Shown one piece after another: positions 23,226 through 33,940 of a stretch of DNA of 64,000 nt. Below the pieces are notes generated by a model. The model was given only the letters and a program-made list of their open reading frames with translations. It did no database searches and was not told the origin of the DNA. The DNA is from Chrysopilus asiliformis (Eukaryota; Arthropoda; Insecta; Diptera; Rhagionidae). The stretch lies in the NCBI GenBank assembly GCA_964034945.1, contig OZ035961.1, positions 26,327,684 to 26,391,683 of the forward strand. Reading direction: 5' to 3'. The translations under genes and the position numbers were made by a program. Within the stretch, counting starts at the first letter, position 1. Every line of letters starts with the position of its first letter.

Positions 23226-23645
23226 AAGTCTAGACTTTTCAAAACCCTGATTAGCTTATCACGTTGATAGGTTTAAACGAAAAACCTTACAAATGTTGCA
23301 ATTCACCTACGGTTCGGAATTCATGTACAACTCTCGTGGTGCAAAACAATTGGGGTGCCCCAATCCGCCTTGAGATGTAGTGCTATATAAATAGTGTTGC
23401 CCGTTGAAATAATTACAAAAACTGGGGTGAAAAACCACTTATTTTACTAAATCAATATTATTTAATTATTTTACGTGTTTGGTAAATCCACTTGTTTGAT
23501 TGTTCATAGACAGCTAATTATTGTGGTTTGACATTACCACTAATAACATCACTTTCGTGTCTATATTTTATTGACCGCTCCAAAACCTCACAAACAAACA
23601 TGAAGATGAGAAGGTTGTTTGATGTTATTAAAAAAAGTTCATAAC
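23226..23645. other. Unassigned sequence between two elements
   Basis: I see nothing identifiable in these 420 bases. Confidence 0.4.
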
Positions 23646-24433
23646 TACACTGTAGAAAATGAATTTGAATTTAAACCGAAAAATGGGGTAAAAACGGGGT
23701 AAATTTGCAAAAACGTCGTAAAATTTCGAAAAAAAATCAGAATTTAGCTCGCACACCATTTAAGTTGTAAAATCACCCAAAAAACATTAATCTTACACTA
23801 GAAATAGGGTAATTTTAAACCTTGCGTAAAATTTCGACCAATATTCGTATTTTTACTCTCATTTTGGTGTAAAAACAAGCTCGCAGGGTATTTTTGCATT
23901 ATTGTACGGACAATTTAACCTTAACCTTATAATTCGCATAAGGTTTGTGGCATCGGAGTATAAATACTCGAATCGAGTTGTACTCTACCAAAATCCTGTG
24001 TGGCGCCTGCCACATGGCAGACATGCCCGGGAAATTTGGATGTGAAAACATCCGCAAAAATAATATAATATTTTTGTTTTTGCAGACCGTATAAGCCGAG
24101 AAATTCTAATACCATTTCCGGTGTAATTTTAAACAAAAAATGTCGTAAAATTACACCTTTAAGACGCGGGTTTGCTACCAAATAGGAGGAAAATTACAAC
24201 AAAAATGTGGTAATTTTAAACATCCATGTCGTAAAATTACACCCGTATTGTACTTTTACTTCTTATTTAGCTTAAAGTTCCCCCGTAAAAGAGGCTTTTG
24301 TACGCCACAAAATGAGTAAAAATGCATAGCTTTTAAGCCATTACGACTCGGTGTAATTTTACCCCTATTATCGTAGGAAAATGGTTTCCTACGATAATAG
24401 GGGTAAAATTACAATAAAATTTTCTAGAGTGTA
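23646..24433. mobile_element. 788-bp TA-flanked element with many GTAAAATTAC words
   Basis: The ends CACTGTAGAAAAT and ATTTTCTAGAGTG (12 of 13 complementary) are bordered by TA. The interior is unusual. GTAAAATT(T/A)-type and GTGTAATTTTA-type words recur on both strands about a dozen times. Next to the right end, 24364-24404 is a hairpin with TTTCCTACGATAATAGGGG facing its complement. The 84-codon minus-strand frame at 23927-24181 matches no transposase. It is probably a non-autonomous Tc1/mariner-like element. Confidence 0.8.
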
Positions 24434-26804
24434 TCCACAAATATATTTTATCGAGTTTTAATTTTAGATGAATAAAATATTTAAAATGATATTTAATTTA
24501 AAGGTAATACTAGCGAACTTGCTTTACACAACAAATAATAAACTAAAACGAAAGCTAAAAAAAAAGGATTTTCGTGTTTTTCATTTTTTTTCTTTAGATT
24601 TTGAACATAATTAATTGTAAAACTATTTTTAATCAGCAATTTCATACTAAAATTTTGATGTTGCTAAATAATGTAAAATTTCCAGGTCCTATACTTTTAA
24701 TATCAAAGAGATGCAAAAACCAGCAAAATTTGAAAACCTAATGTAAATAAAATCAGTATGAAGCATAAAATATACGACATTTCTGTTGGAATAAATTACC
24801 GAGAACAGAAAAAAAAATTGGGCAAGTCCAAAATGTTTCTGTCAAAATTAGAAATATATAGTCTTAGTTAAATAAATTAACATGTTACACGATTAAAAAC
24901 GAATTCTATATTTTTTTGTGGAAATAAATATTTCAAACTGACATCAGTTCAAGGTTATTCACATACCTACGCTAGAAGGAAAACATTTCAAAACGAAAAT
25001 CAATCATTTGAAAGGCATTTTTTTCTAACTGGAAATTAAGAAACTGTCGAGATAGTATTCAAAATAGCAAGACGATTTCTATTGGTGACATTAATCGAAC
25101 TCCACCTTAGTTTGAACATCAAATGACTCATATGGGACAATCATTATTGATTCCTCTACGAATTAAGAGAAAAAATATAATGAATAACTAAATTCGTCAT
25201 ATGGAAAAGAAAAACTAGAAAACAAAATAAACACAAAAAAAAAACTGTCGAAAAAATGTCTACTACATAGTCTAAGATCACAAGACATTTTTTGACTAAC
25301 ATCGCTCTACAAGCGAGTACAATTCTCCATCGAGACGGAACAGCGAGCACCATAAATCACAAGATCACTGAGGCTGCTCCAATTAAGAAAAAAAAATCGA
25401 GAAAATAAAAACAAACCGAAAAATATGTGATCGTTTGAAAAGCCATCTTCTTTTTTAAAGAATTTCCTAAGCATATAAGATTTTTCACTTATAAAAGGAA
25501 ATCAGCCCGGTTGCCGTGACATATCTCGTCATCAGGCACCTTCACAAAATTTGGCACCAATTTTCATCAGACGTCTTCTATTTTGAAATGGATTTAAGAT
25601 TTAAATAATAATTTGTTCGGCGGGAAGCATATTTAATTATTCAAGGTGTGGAGTCCTTTCTTAATATGCTGGTAGCATTTCATCTATAAGTTTTACACAT
25701 TAATTAGTTAGGATATGTTTTAAATTTTAATTTTATTTAAATGATTTGGCATAGTAAAATAAATTAGCCATGGCTATTGAAATTTCAATTAAATGGTTAT
25801 TAAAAATTCAAAATATTTTGCTTCAGAAAACAAAACCTGAAAAAATTATTGTGGAATAATTCATTATTGTTCATAGCTTAAAAAAGTTTTTGTTCATAAT
25901 TTTTATCAAATTTCTATGATTAGCTTGAGGATCTGTCATGACAATTTAGGCTTTTCGGAGCCCTCTCTCTCGAGTGGAGTACCGAGTCGCCTCGTTTTAT
26001 TACGGCAGACCCCAACCCCCACACTTCCCTACGTACTTTATGGACAAATCCGTACATTTCTAGAAGAATAAAAATGTCATAAAGTCTTCTAAATTGGATC
26101 AATAGATTGAAAAATATAAAAAAAAATTTGAGACATTTGTAAGGTTTCAGAATAAAAAATCGACAAGATTACAAAATTATTTAATTAGCATTTATTATAT
26201 TGCTTGAAACCGGCAGATCCGTAAATAGGCCTAAGATTTGTAAAAAAAAACTTTCTTACTGAAGGAAAATTTGGATGAGAAAAGAAATTAATACAAATAT
26301 TGAAAAAATAATTTTCTGGAAAACAAATGACGAATTTCAGACGAAATAGTGAAATACAACCGGCTGTAAGTAAAAATTGAAACAAAAAATGTGTTTTCTT
26401 TGAAAAATGAATATTATAGTACGAATATCCATTTTTCAAAGTAAATTAATCCAATTAACGAAAAATGGTAACATACCGGTTACGGGACGGTCGCCCAATG
26501 TAAATTGCAAAATATATGCGGTCACAAATTGGTTGCTGCAACGTCCCAGTAACATTTAAGGAATCGTTTTCGTCAGTTTTATTGTGATTATTTTAACAAA
26601 TTAACTATTTTTACAAAGCAACCGTTTTCGCAGAAACACTTTTTTTACGAGGTTATGCAAGGAGGGTTAGAGGGCGGGAGCGGGGGGACATCAACAGTGG
26701 CGTCAAAACTTGTATCGCAAATGTATATCAGAAAATGCTGTTAGTAAAAATATCTAAGTCCAAAGTTAACTATTTGTAACTTCGATGGCAACGTTTGTAA
26801 GAGA
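24434..26804. other. Unassigned sequence
   Basis: About 2.4 kb of AT-rich DNA with no element ends, tandem repeats or credible coding frames. Confidence 0.45.
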
Positions 26805-26812
26805 ATTTTAAA

Positions 26813-27303
26813 CAGGGTGGCCATTCATTCCGGATTCGGCGGGATAGCCCCGGATTTAGACATGTTGGCCCAGCGTCCCGGAATCTAAGTTTTTGTTGCG
26901 AATTTTTTGATTTACCCTGGAAACCTGAAATTTTCCTGCAGAACGGTTTTTTCATAAGTTTCGACCTCCACGTGTCTTTTTTTTTTGAAAAATCACCTGC
27001 GGCGCAATAAAATATTCAACTCTTGATTGTAAAGAATATGTTTCCCTAAAATTTTGTCTGTGGTCCAAATTCTGCTGTGTTCTAAAGATAGAAAAATTCG
27101 CTTTTTTGGAAATAAAGCTGGAGCGTAAGATAAAACTGGAGCGTAAGATAAAGCTGGAGCGTAAGGGGCGAAAGATAGTTTTTCCGCACTGACTTGTTTC
27201 GTGCGATTGACTAGTTTTGAAACACAGATGATTTCCCTTCCCTCACCCCGCCTCCTTCACCAGTCATCCATCTCGTATTCGAAAAAAAAGTTTGGTCACC
27301 CTA
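26813..27303. mobile_element. hAT-type element, relative of the 7788 copy
   Basis: The left end CAGGGTGGCCATTC and the right end GTTTGGTCACCCTA are imperfectly complementary. The flanks ATTTTAAA (26805-26812) and ATTATAAG (27304-27311) agree at 6 of 8 positions. The inside shares CCCCGGATTT, GTCCCGGAAT and CCTGCGGCGCA with the element at 7788-8175, so both belong to one family. A 20-bp unit CTGGAGCGTAAGATAAA(A/G) is repeated three times near 27118-27165. Confidence 0.78.
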
Positions 27304-27311
27304 ATTATAAG

Positions 27312-28514
27312 TAAGCACATAGAATCAATGAAAAACAACAACCACTTAAAGACTCGTCGCAAAGTAACCAATTTGCAAATTTGTTGAGGCTATTTTCTCC
27401 AGGTTTCCAGAAAATTCAAAGAGAAATTCAGTTTTCTTCAGTAAAAATCTCAGTTCAAAATCACTGAATCCATCGAAAATTTAATCCAAACTTGAATTTC
27501 GTTCCAAAAGCGATGAGCAAAATCGTATGGCATGTGATAATGCCGTCGGATAAAATCACTTTTGTGCCTCAACTCTACATACAAGTAGAAACAGAGTGTG
27601 TAAACGTACAGTATTATGTGATCCTTAATACATTTCGATCTCTAAAATCACAACTCAGTCGAAGTTTTCAAGTACATTTCGAAAGTACGATACAGTAATC
27701 CGATGTTTTGCTGCTACATATTTCTATATAGACCTATATTATACTATAAACGAAGTAGATATCTGCGGAAAACGAAACTGAGAGATTCTTTAAGAACTGT
27801 AAAGAATTTTGTCTGCTAACATTGTGACATGCATTCTAAGAATGTGTATTGACCAGAAAAATAGCAAAATATCTATCGAATTGCATTGTTTGAATTGTGA
27901 ACATTGACCATGCATATATGTTAGTCGTATAATAATGAAAGTATCTTAGATTTTTTCCTAACGCATCACTTTGTACGAACAAATTAATTCCGTTTGTCTA
28001 TTTATGTCTTTGGAAATCATATAAAATTCTGTTATATGCGACTACTCTATTCGAAAAATGTGGTAAAATTATTTATGATGATGGTTGGCTAAAAGAAAAT
28101 GACGAAAGAAGGACCACGATTAAAATTTTGCAAAAGTCTTTCTCTTTGAATATGAGGTAATAGTGATTTTTCATTTTGTTAAATGTTCAAGTGCCAAGTG
28201 AGACAGAGCGTCGAAAGATTTCTTGTTTGTTTTCCCATCGTTTTCTAAATTTTCCATTTATCTTTCATAAATAAACCAATTTCTGAGTAGGTTTCTGATT
28301 GGATTGAGTTCATCAGTATCTGGAAGTTTTTTTTTCTCAATGTTTTCGTTTGGAGTGAATTCTTGAGGAGAATCTCATCAATTTCTTAAATTTTCAGTGT
28401 TCTTACAACAAATGTTTCATTTCATATTTTTTTCTACTTTATTTTAAACGTTTTCATTTTGACCCAAATAGTGATAATTATTTGTTTTTCGTCTATCGCA
28501 AACAATAACTGACA
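27312..28514. other. Unassigned sequence
   Basis: No gene or element is recognised. The 68-codon frame at 27492-27698 shows no family resemblance. Confidence 0.4.
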
Positions 28515-28684
28515 AGGGGAAATCCATAAAACACGTCACCCGTTTAGGGGTGAGGAGATTTGCAGTAGTGTGAAGGTGGCTTTATTAAATCTAATACGAA
28601 AAATCGGGAAAAAGCATGACAAGGGAAGGGAAGGAGGGTTTAAAATGGCGAAAATTTGCACAAAATATTTTATGAATAGCCCCT
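28515..28684. mobile_element. Short MITE with AGGGG ends
   Basis: AGGGGAAATCCATAAAACAC at the left and TTTATGAATAGCCCCT at the right are complementary at most positions. The AGGGG-TCCATAAA-ACGTCAC word order is that of a short MITE type common in insect genomes. I could not find a convincing target-site duplication. Confidence 0.6.
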
Positions 28685-28904
28685 AATACATAGTAAAAAA
28701 TCATGGAGTACCTACTCCAAAAACTACATTGACGAAATCTTAATACAATTATGGATTAGAATTTAATACATGCGAATTTTTAAAAATATTGTATTTTTGC
28801 CTTCATATTTTAATTATTTCTTTATATATTGAAATTAAATACTTTTAATTGTAGCTGTTTATACTCAATATGATATATCATATAGAAGTATATTAGATTG
28901 AGTG

Positions 28905-29620
28905 ATTACCATTTGTAACGCAACGAACCAATGATCGGTCACAAAAATGGACTACACCAGCGTGTTAGGCGCTTGGCACACCGAATACGAATTCGCACCG
29001 CATTGCGAAAAAGTTCAAGTTTACCACGCGATCTTGTATCATATGTCATTTACATGAGCTCTAATTTTGTATTACATAACAATGCGGTCTCCGCAAAATT
29101 AGAGCTCATGTAGATAACATACGATATAAGATGGCTTGGTAAGTTTGAACTTTTTCGCTATGCGGTGCGAATTCGCATTCGGTGTGCCAAGTGCCTTAGG
29201 GATCACAAAAGATTTTGATTTCCGCATGTCCGTCCGTCTGAAAAAAAAACTCCATAACTTTCGCAACGAGTGAGCTAGAGCCTTGAAATATGGTATAGGT
29301 ACTAATAGCTAAGCGAAGTTCATGAACGGGCAAAATTAGACCATTCCTTACCCCCTCCCCATACAAATGAAACCGTTTTTTTTAATTTCCTCGAAAACGG
29401 TGAGTCGTGTTGAAAAATTTATAAAGGCAAAATTTGTTTAGAACATGATTTTACATAATCGTTCCATACATCAAAATCCAGTCGGACCACTCATTCCCCT
29501 CTCTCCCTTACAAATGGATTTTTTTAAAATAAACATTTTGTCTGTCATCATATAGAGTGTTTGATGATGGGCCGCTGGGAATTGTAGCTTCTCTGATTTT
29601 TTGTAATGATCCGATCAGAG
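28905..29620 (+). repeat. Family A, copy 3 (split by a Harbinger MITE)
   Basis: The copy opens ATTACCATTTGTAACGCAAC, reads to ACACCAGCGTGTTA, is interrupted at 28968-29195, then resumes with GGGATCACAAAAGATTTTGA and GCATGTCCGTCCGTCTG. It ends with the usual GAACGGGCAAAATTAGACCA, CGGTGAGTCGTG, CATCAAAATCCAGTCGGACC and GTTTGATGATGGGCCGCTGG blocks. The core is reduced to two tetranucleotide units. Confidence 0.85.
28968..29195. mobile_element. PIF/Harbinger-type MITE (228 bp)
   Basis: The 36-bp ends beginning GGC(G/A)CTTGGCACACCGAAT are complementary with two mismatches and are flanked by TTA on both sides (28965-28967 and 29196-29198). Inward they continue as a long imperfect palindrome with ATGAGCTCTAATTTTG facing its complement near the middle. 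A 3-bp TTA duplication with GGC-type ends indicates PIF/Harbinger. Removing it restores the host repeat exactly. Confidence 0.88.
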
Positions 29621-29738
29621 ATCCGGATTAATTCTCATACAAATTCGTAACCCAAGTTTTATCGGGACCATGATCTGTGTTAGTGGGAAATAAAAAATTT
29701 CGTTCGGTGCGTGTCTCAGTTTGCGCGCTTTGCTCTAA

Positions 29739-30574
29739 AGCGGCGTCCAAACGCGCGGTTTTTTTGCTACGACTTATTTTGCACAGTTATCTATGTAAAA
29801 AAAACTGAGTAACCTTCGCGTCCACACGGTTCCGTTTTTTTTATATTTTATCGCAGTTTTGTTTGAAACTTCGTGCATAAACACATTGTGTTTATTCATT
29901 TTCTATAATGAATAGATTAGGCGAGCAAGACTTTTTACTTTTCAGTTTAAGTGTTTGTATTCTTTGTAAAAAAAGGAAAAAAAAGAAGTGTCGGCGAACT
30001 AAGTGGTGCAAATAAAAGAAACATATATTCGCATGTGAACTTATTTCAAGAATTCCTACAAGAAGAAAATGATTGGCAAAATTATTTGCGTATGGATATA
30101 GGAACGTACAACTGACTATTATCGCTGGTGTCGCCAAAAATAGAAAGGAAAGTCACATGCATGAGGAAAGCTATCACACTCCATGAACGGCTCACCGCTA
30201 GTTTAAGGTTCCTGGCAACGGGGCGCAGCTACGAGGACTTAAAATTTAGTACAGTTGTTTCCAAACAATCTTTAAGTGTGATTATCCCTGAAACCTGCGA
30301 AGCAATATACGAAGTTTTACGGGATAAATATTTAAAGGTAGCAACAATAATTTGAAAAACAAAAACTGACACAAAAACTGACTGAATTTTCGTCCACATG
30401 CTACGATTTGCCTCCGCGTGCCACAATTATTTTCAGACACAACCTGAACTCGCACAGGCCGTACTTTTGATCCGCTCGAACTAACTGTGTATCGTCCAGA
30501 CGCTATGACATGCCTGCGCAGATTCGGTTTGCGCGGGTAAAACGGAGCAAAAAACCGCGCGTTTGGACGCCGCT
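29739..30574 (+). mobile_element. PIF/Harbinger deletion derivative (836 bp)
   Basis: The termini AGCGGCGTCCAAACGCGCGG and the matching complement CCGCGCGTTTGGACGCCGCT are perfect over 20 bp. TAA flanks both ends (29736-29738 and 30575-30577), the 3-bp duplication of PIF/Harbinger elements. The interior carries the N-terminal remnant of a Harbinger transposase. The DDE catalytic region and the Myb-like second gene are missing, so the copy cannot move itself. Confidence 0.92.
29908..30354 (+). pseudogene. Harbinger transposase, N-terminal remnant
   Basis: From ATG at 29908 the frame reads NRLGEQDF...RTKWCK. It slips one frame near 30010 to NIYSHVNLFQEFLQEENDWQ and NYLRMDIGTYN, hits a stop, then continues LLSLVSPKIERK, RKAITLHERLTASLRFLATG, SYEDLKFSTVVSKQSLSVII and PETCEAIYEVLRDKYLKV. 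The spacing of FRMD...LLSLV...I...ERL..TLRFLATG.S...L......S...I..I.ETC.AI is that of the helix-turn-helix N-terminus of DDE_Tnp_4 (Harbinger) transposases. Sequence after KYLKV is non-homologous, because the catalytic domain was deleted. One frameshift and one stop make it a pseudogene. Confidence 0.88.
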
Positions 30575-30577
30575 TAA

Positions 30578-32549
30578 TAGGTTTATGGATATTGAATATT
30601 ATTTCAATAACATTAAAGCTATTATCCGAAAACTTAAAATTAAAATAGATAACGATGCTTTTTCACGATTTTTTTTTCTTGGATTTAATGCCGCTGCCAC
30701 ACCACCGCCTCCTCCTTAAATGTGTAATATGATTCTAGATAGACCTTAATAAAGTTTCATCGATTTTAGAATTTTTTCGTGCTTCTCTTCCTTAGCTTTC
30801 AACAGTAATGTTTCCTTAATTCACATTCAACGCTTTTAGGGTAGTTCTAATTGCACAAACACAAAAAAATGAGCTTGAATCTATTTTTTTAAGTAAAAAG
30901 ATTCAATCGTTTCATAAAACTCTATCTAGATTTGCCAAAGTTTAGAAACTATCCCACAACTATCTCCACAAACATAGAAATTAGAACGATAGGAAATTAA
31001 TTTTATAGCGAAGGTGAAATAAATTGTGCATAAAATTGCAATGGATACGTCTTCGATACGCACACTTGGATATTCGAAACCCACGAAAGCCGCAACAATC
31101 AAATCAACCAGTTTCCTGCTTATATGAAGAAATTATCGGGGGAAAAAACATTGTTGAAACGTAGAAGGAGGAAAACCTGCAAAGGATAATTCCTGATTGG
31201 CTGAAAATGTTAATTACATGTTACTGTGGGAAACTGACATATGTCTGGCCTGACTGTGGGGCTAAATACGACCATGGAAACAGCAGTGAAACATCAGTAT
31301 AAAAAATAAGATAAAATGAAAACGCACCACACCGCACCACACTGATGGGATAACGTATCTAACTGAAACTCGTAAAACTCCCGCCGATGTTGTTTTTCTC
31401 AGTATAAAAGCAAAGTTTCAGTTCATGTTGATATGTTCGTTCCATCTTCGTTTATATCCTATATATTTATGTAGTTATAATAGATATTTTTATACTCATG
31501 TAACTAGGAATAATATCCGCTGGATGTTGAATAGTTACTTAGTTGCATACTTACTAATATATGTATGTAAGATCTTGTAATTCCGATATGAAGTTATCCA
31601 CATCCACCCTTAGTAAAGCTTCCTTCAATGTTGCACGCATATATTTATCTACGGACTTATCTATATCTTTGGAATTTTAGATATTAGGACAAGGAAAATA
31701 GTGTGTTATGCGCATATCGATATCAAGGAATAACTTTTCCTATAAGCTAGTCTTTCATATCCGACTAGCATAATTCCCAATGGGGAACTGCCATACAGCA
31801 CAGAAAACGATTCCAGCGATTTGTTTGAAACTCACCCTCGAATCTATTGAGAAAGAAACCTACACATTGCAACTTTTGGCCAATTCCATCCCCATCAAGT
31901 TAAACTTACTTTCGAATTGTACGAGTAGTTAGTATTAGGGGGCGGCAGGTCGATTTTGACGGCGACATGGACTGATTTACTCGCTAGCAAATCGATATCA
32001 GTTTAGTCTGCGATTAATGACGGACATTAATTTCAATCATTCAATATAGAATCGGTCAAGAGGAGGTGCAGGGTGCAAAAGAACTTCGGTACATATGATT
32101 AACCGTTTTTGTCACTAACGAATCAGTCATCAACATTCTACCCACCAGTTTTTTTTTACCTAAACTGATCTAAACGTTGCGAGTAAAATCCCAAAATAGT
32201 ACTTTTGTACACATTTGTGTATTTAACCCCAATCTCGTCGTAATTTAATTACCTCATCGTCACTTCTTGTTAAATCGACACAATCGGAGTGGAGCTAGAG
32301 CTTAAGATTGATCGATACCTTCACCTAATTAGGTTCACACAATTCAAATAACAAAAATCTTAACTTGATTCCGATCTCATTGCGCGTTGTGTGTTTTTAC
32401 TAATTGATTTATGCAGTTCTTATCCGTTTATTTCGCGATCTTTTTGATGTTTTTATTTTGTTATTAAAGATTCAAGATACAGTGAAACCACATCACCACA
32501 GCAAATGGTGCTTAATATTTGTATCTTTTGTGAAAAATTTAAAAAAAAA
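30578..32549. other. Unassigned sequence
   Basis: No gene was identified. A TATAAAAG word at about 31403, followed by TTCAGTT, resembles an arthropod core promoter, but the spacing is too short and no transcribed frame follows. Otherwise nothing stands out. Confidence 0.4.
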
Positions 32550-32926
32550 TACACTTAGAGAAAAAATTGGTTATATGGATCAAATCATTGTTAAATTAAC
32601 AACATTTTTATCCTATATCCTACAAAAAACTTTTGTTAAATTAGCAAAGGGAAATTTATTTTTCGGTGAATGAAAAAATTGGTCACATAGATAAAATCAT
32701 TGCTAAATTAGCCAAATTTTTGTTAAAATCACAAGAAAATTGTCAATTGGAAAAAATATTTTTGGAGGGAAATTTTGGTTCAACAAAAAAATTGTCATTT
32801 TAACAAAAATAAACTTACACATGATTTTTTTTTTAATCAATACAACAATTGTGAAATTTACAATGCATAATTTGTCAAAATGAAAAAAAAAAATTGTTAT
32901 ATTTACAACTTTTGTTCTCAAACAGT
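32550..32926. mobile_element. Possible eroded relative of the 12500 MITE
   Basis: TACACTTAGAGAAAAAATTG closely resembles the left end of the MITE at 12500 (TACACTGAGAGAAAA). The interior repeats GTTAAATTA(A/G)C words on both strands, and GTTCTCA appears where a right end would be. The right terminus is too degraded to define a boundary. Confidence 0.4.
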
Positions 32927-32939
32927 TCTTTTATCAAAT

Positions 32940-33940
32940 CAACAAAAAAAAACATAACGAAAGCTATAATTGCCAATCTGGAAATTATTGAAAACCCGTA
33001 TGGTAATATGACATTGTTCGAAGTTTAAGTGAACGGCGAACAGTTGTGTCGAAGTCCACTTTTCAAAAAGATTTTTTTTAAATTTATTCCAATCGGATTT
33101 TGATGTATGGGAGTTTTATGTAGAATCATATCCTAAATAACTTCTGTTCTCGCACTTTTTTGATAAGATGCACCATTTTTGAGATATTCACAAAAACGTT
33201 TTCGTTCGTTTTCTTCCATTTCTTCCTAATAACGAATTTAGTCTTGCATTTTACGAAAAACGAATCTGCGCAAAATTTCAAGTCTCTAGCTCAATCCGTG
33301 CGCCCGCAATCCGCGCCACAGATGGACAGACAGACAGACAGACAGACGGACAGACAGACAGACAGACAGACGGACGGACAGACAGACAGACGGACAGACG
33401 GACGGACGGACATGCAAAAATTAATTATTTTTATCATTCTAAACACACTAGTGTAATTCATTTTTGTATGTGATGACGGGATCTTGGCAAAATCTTGACA
33501 AAAGGTAAGGCCATGCAAGAAATATCGTTTTTCGTGCCCCTGGGTTAACTTTTGAACCCGTGTAGTTTTCACTTTGGTTGAGGACTTTTTGGAAAGGGCA
33601 CAGTCTCTAGTTTCATCCATATATGGCGTCAAGAGCCACCGGATTGCAGGGGGATGGTGAGGGGTTAACGAACTTTATCGTGATTTTTCACATGATTTCT
33701 GCCATGATTTCTGTGAAAAATCACGATAAAGTTCGTCACGAGAACGTTCGTTAACCCCTCACCATCCCCCTGCAATCCGGTGGCTCTTGACGCCATATAT
33801 GGATGAAACTAGAAACTGGGCCCTTTCCAAAAAGTCCTCAACCAAAGTGAAAACTACACTAATTCAAAAGTTAGTTTAGGGGAGCAAAATCGTGCATCGT
33901 TCTTTAATATACCCTTTGGTTTCACCATACGGGTATAAAA
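32940..33940 (+). repeat. Family B, copy 3 (split by a foldback element)
   Basis: The copy starts with GAAAGCTATAATTGCCAATC, runs through CCAATCGGATTTTGATGTAT, AGATGCACCATTTTTGAG and CTCAATCCGTGCGCCCGCAA, has a GACA/GACG core at 33321-33412, then ACACACTAGTGTAATTCATT and GATGACGGGATCTTGGC. After the foldback at about 33516-33900 it ends with TATACCCTTTGGTTTCACCA and TACGGGTATA. This is the most complete family B copy in the window. Confidence 0.87.
33516..33900. mobile_element. Foldback (long inverted repeat) element, about 385 bp
   Basis: Two arms of about 170-180 bp face each other. Examples are GTTTTCACTTTGGTTGAGGA, CATCCATATATGGCGTCAAG and AGCCACCGGATTGCAGGGGG on the left, each found complementary on the right. 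The innermost part, GAACTTTATCGTGATTTTTC plus AC, is perfectly mirrored around a 21-base loop. The right arm carries an extra 11-bp GTCACGAGAAC before the arm resumes. It interrupts family B precisely, so it is mobile, but I saw no clear target duplication and cannot name the superfamily. Confidence 0.85.
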
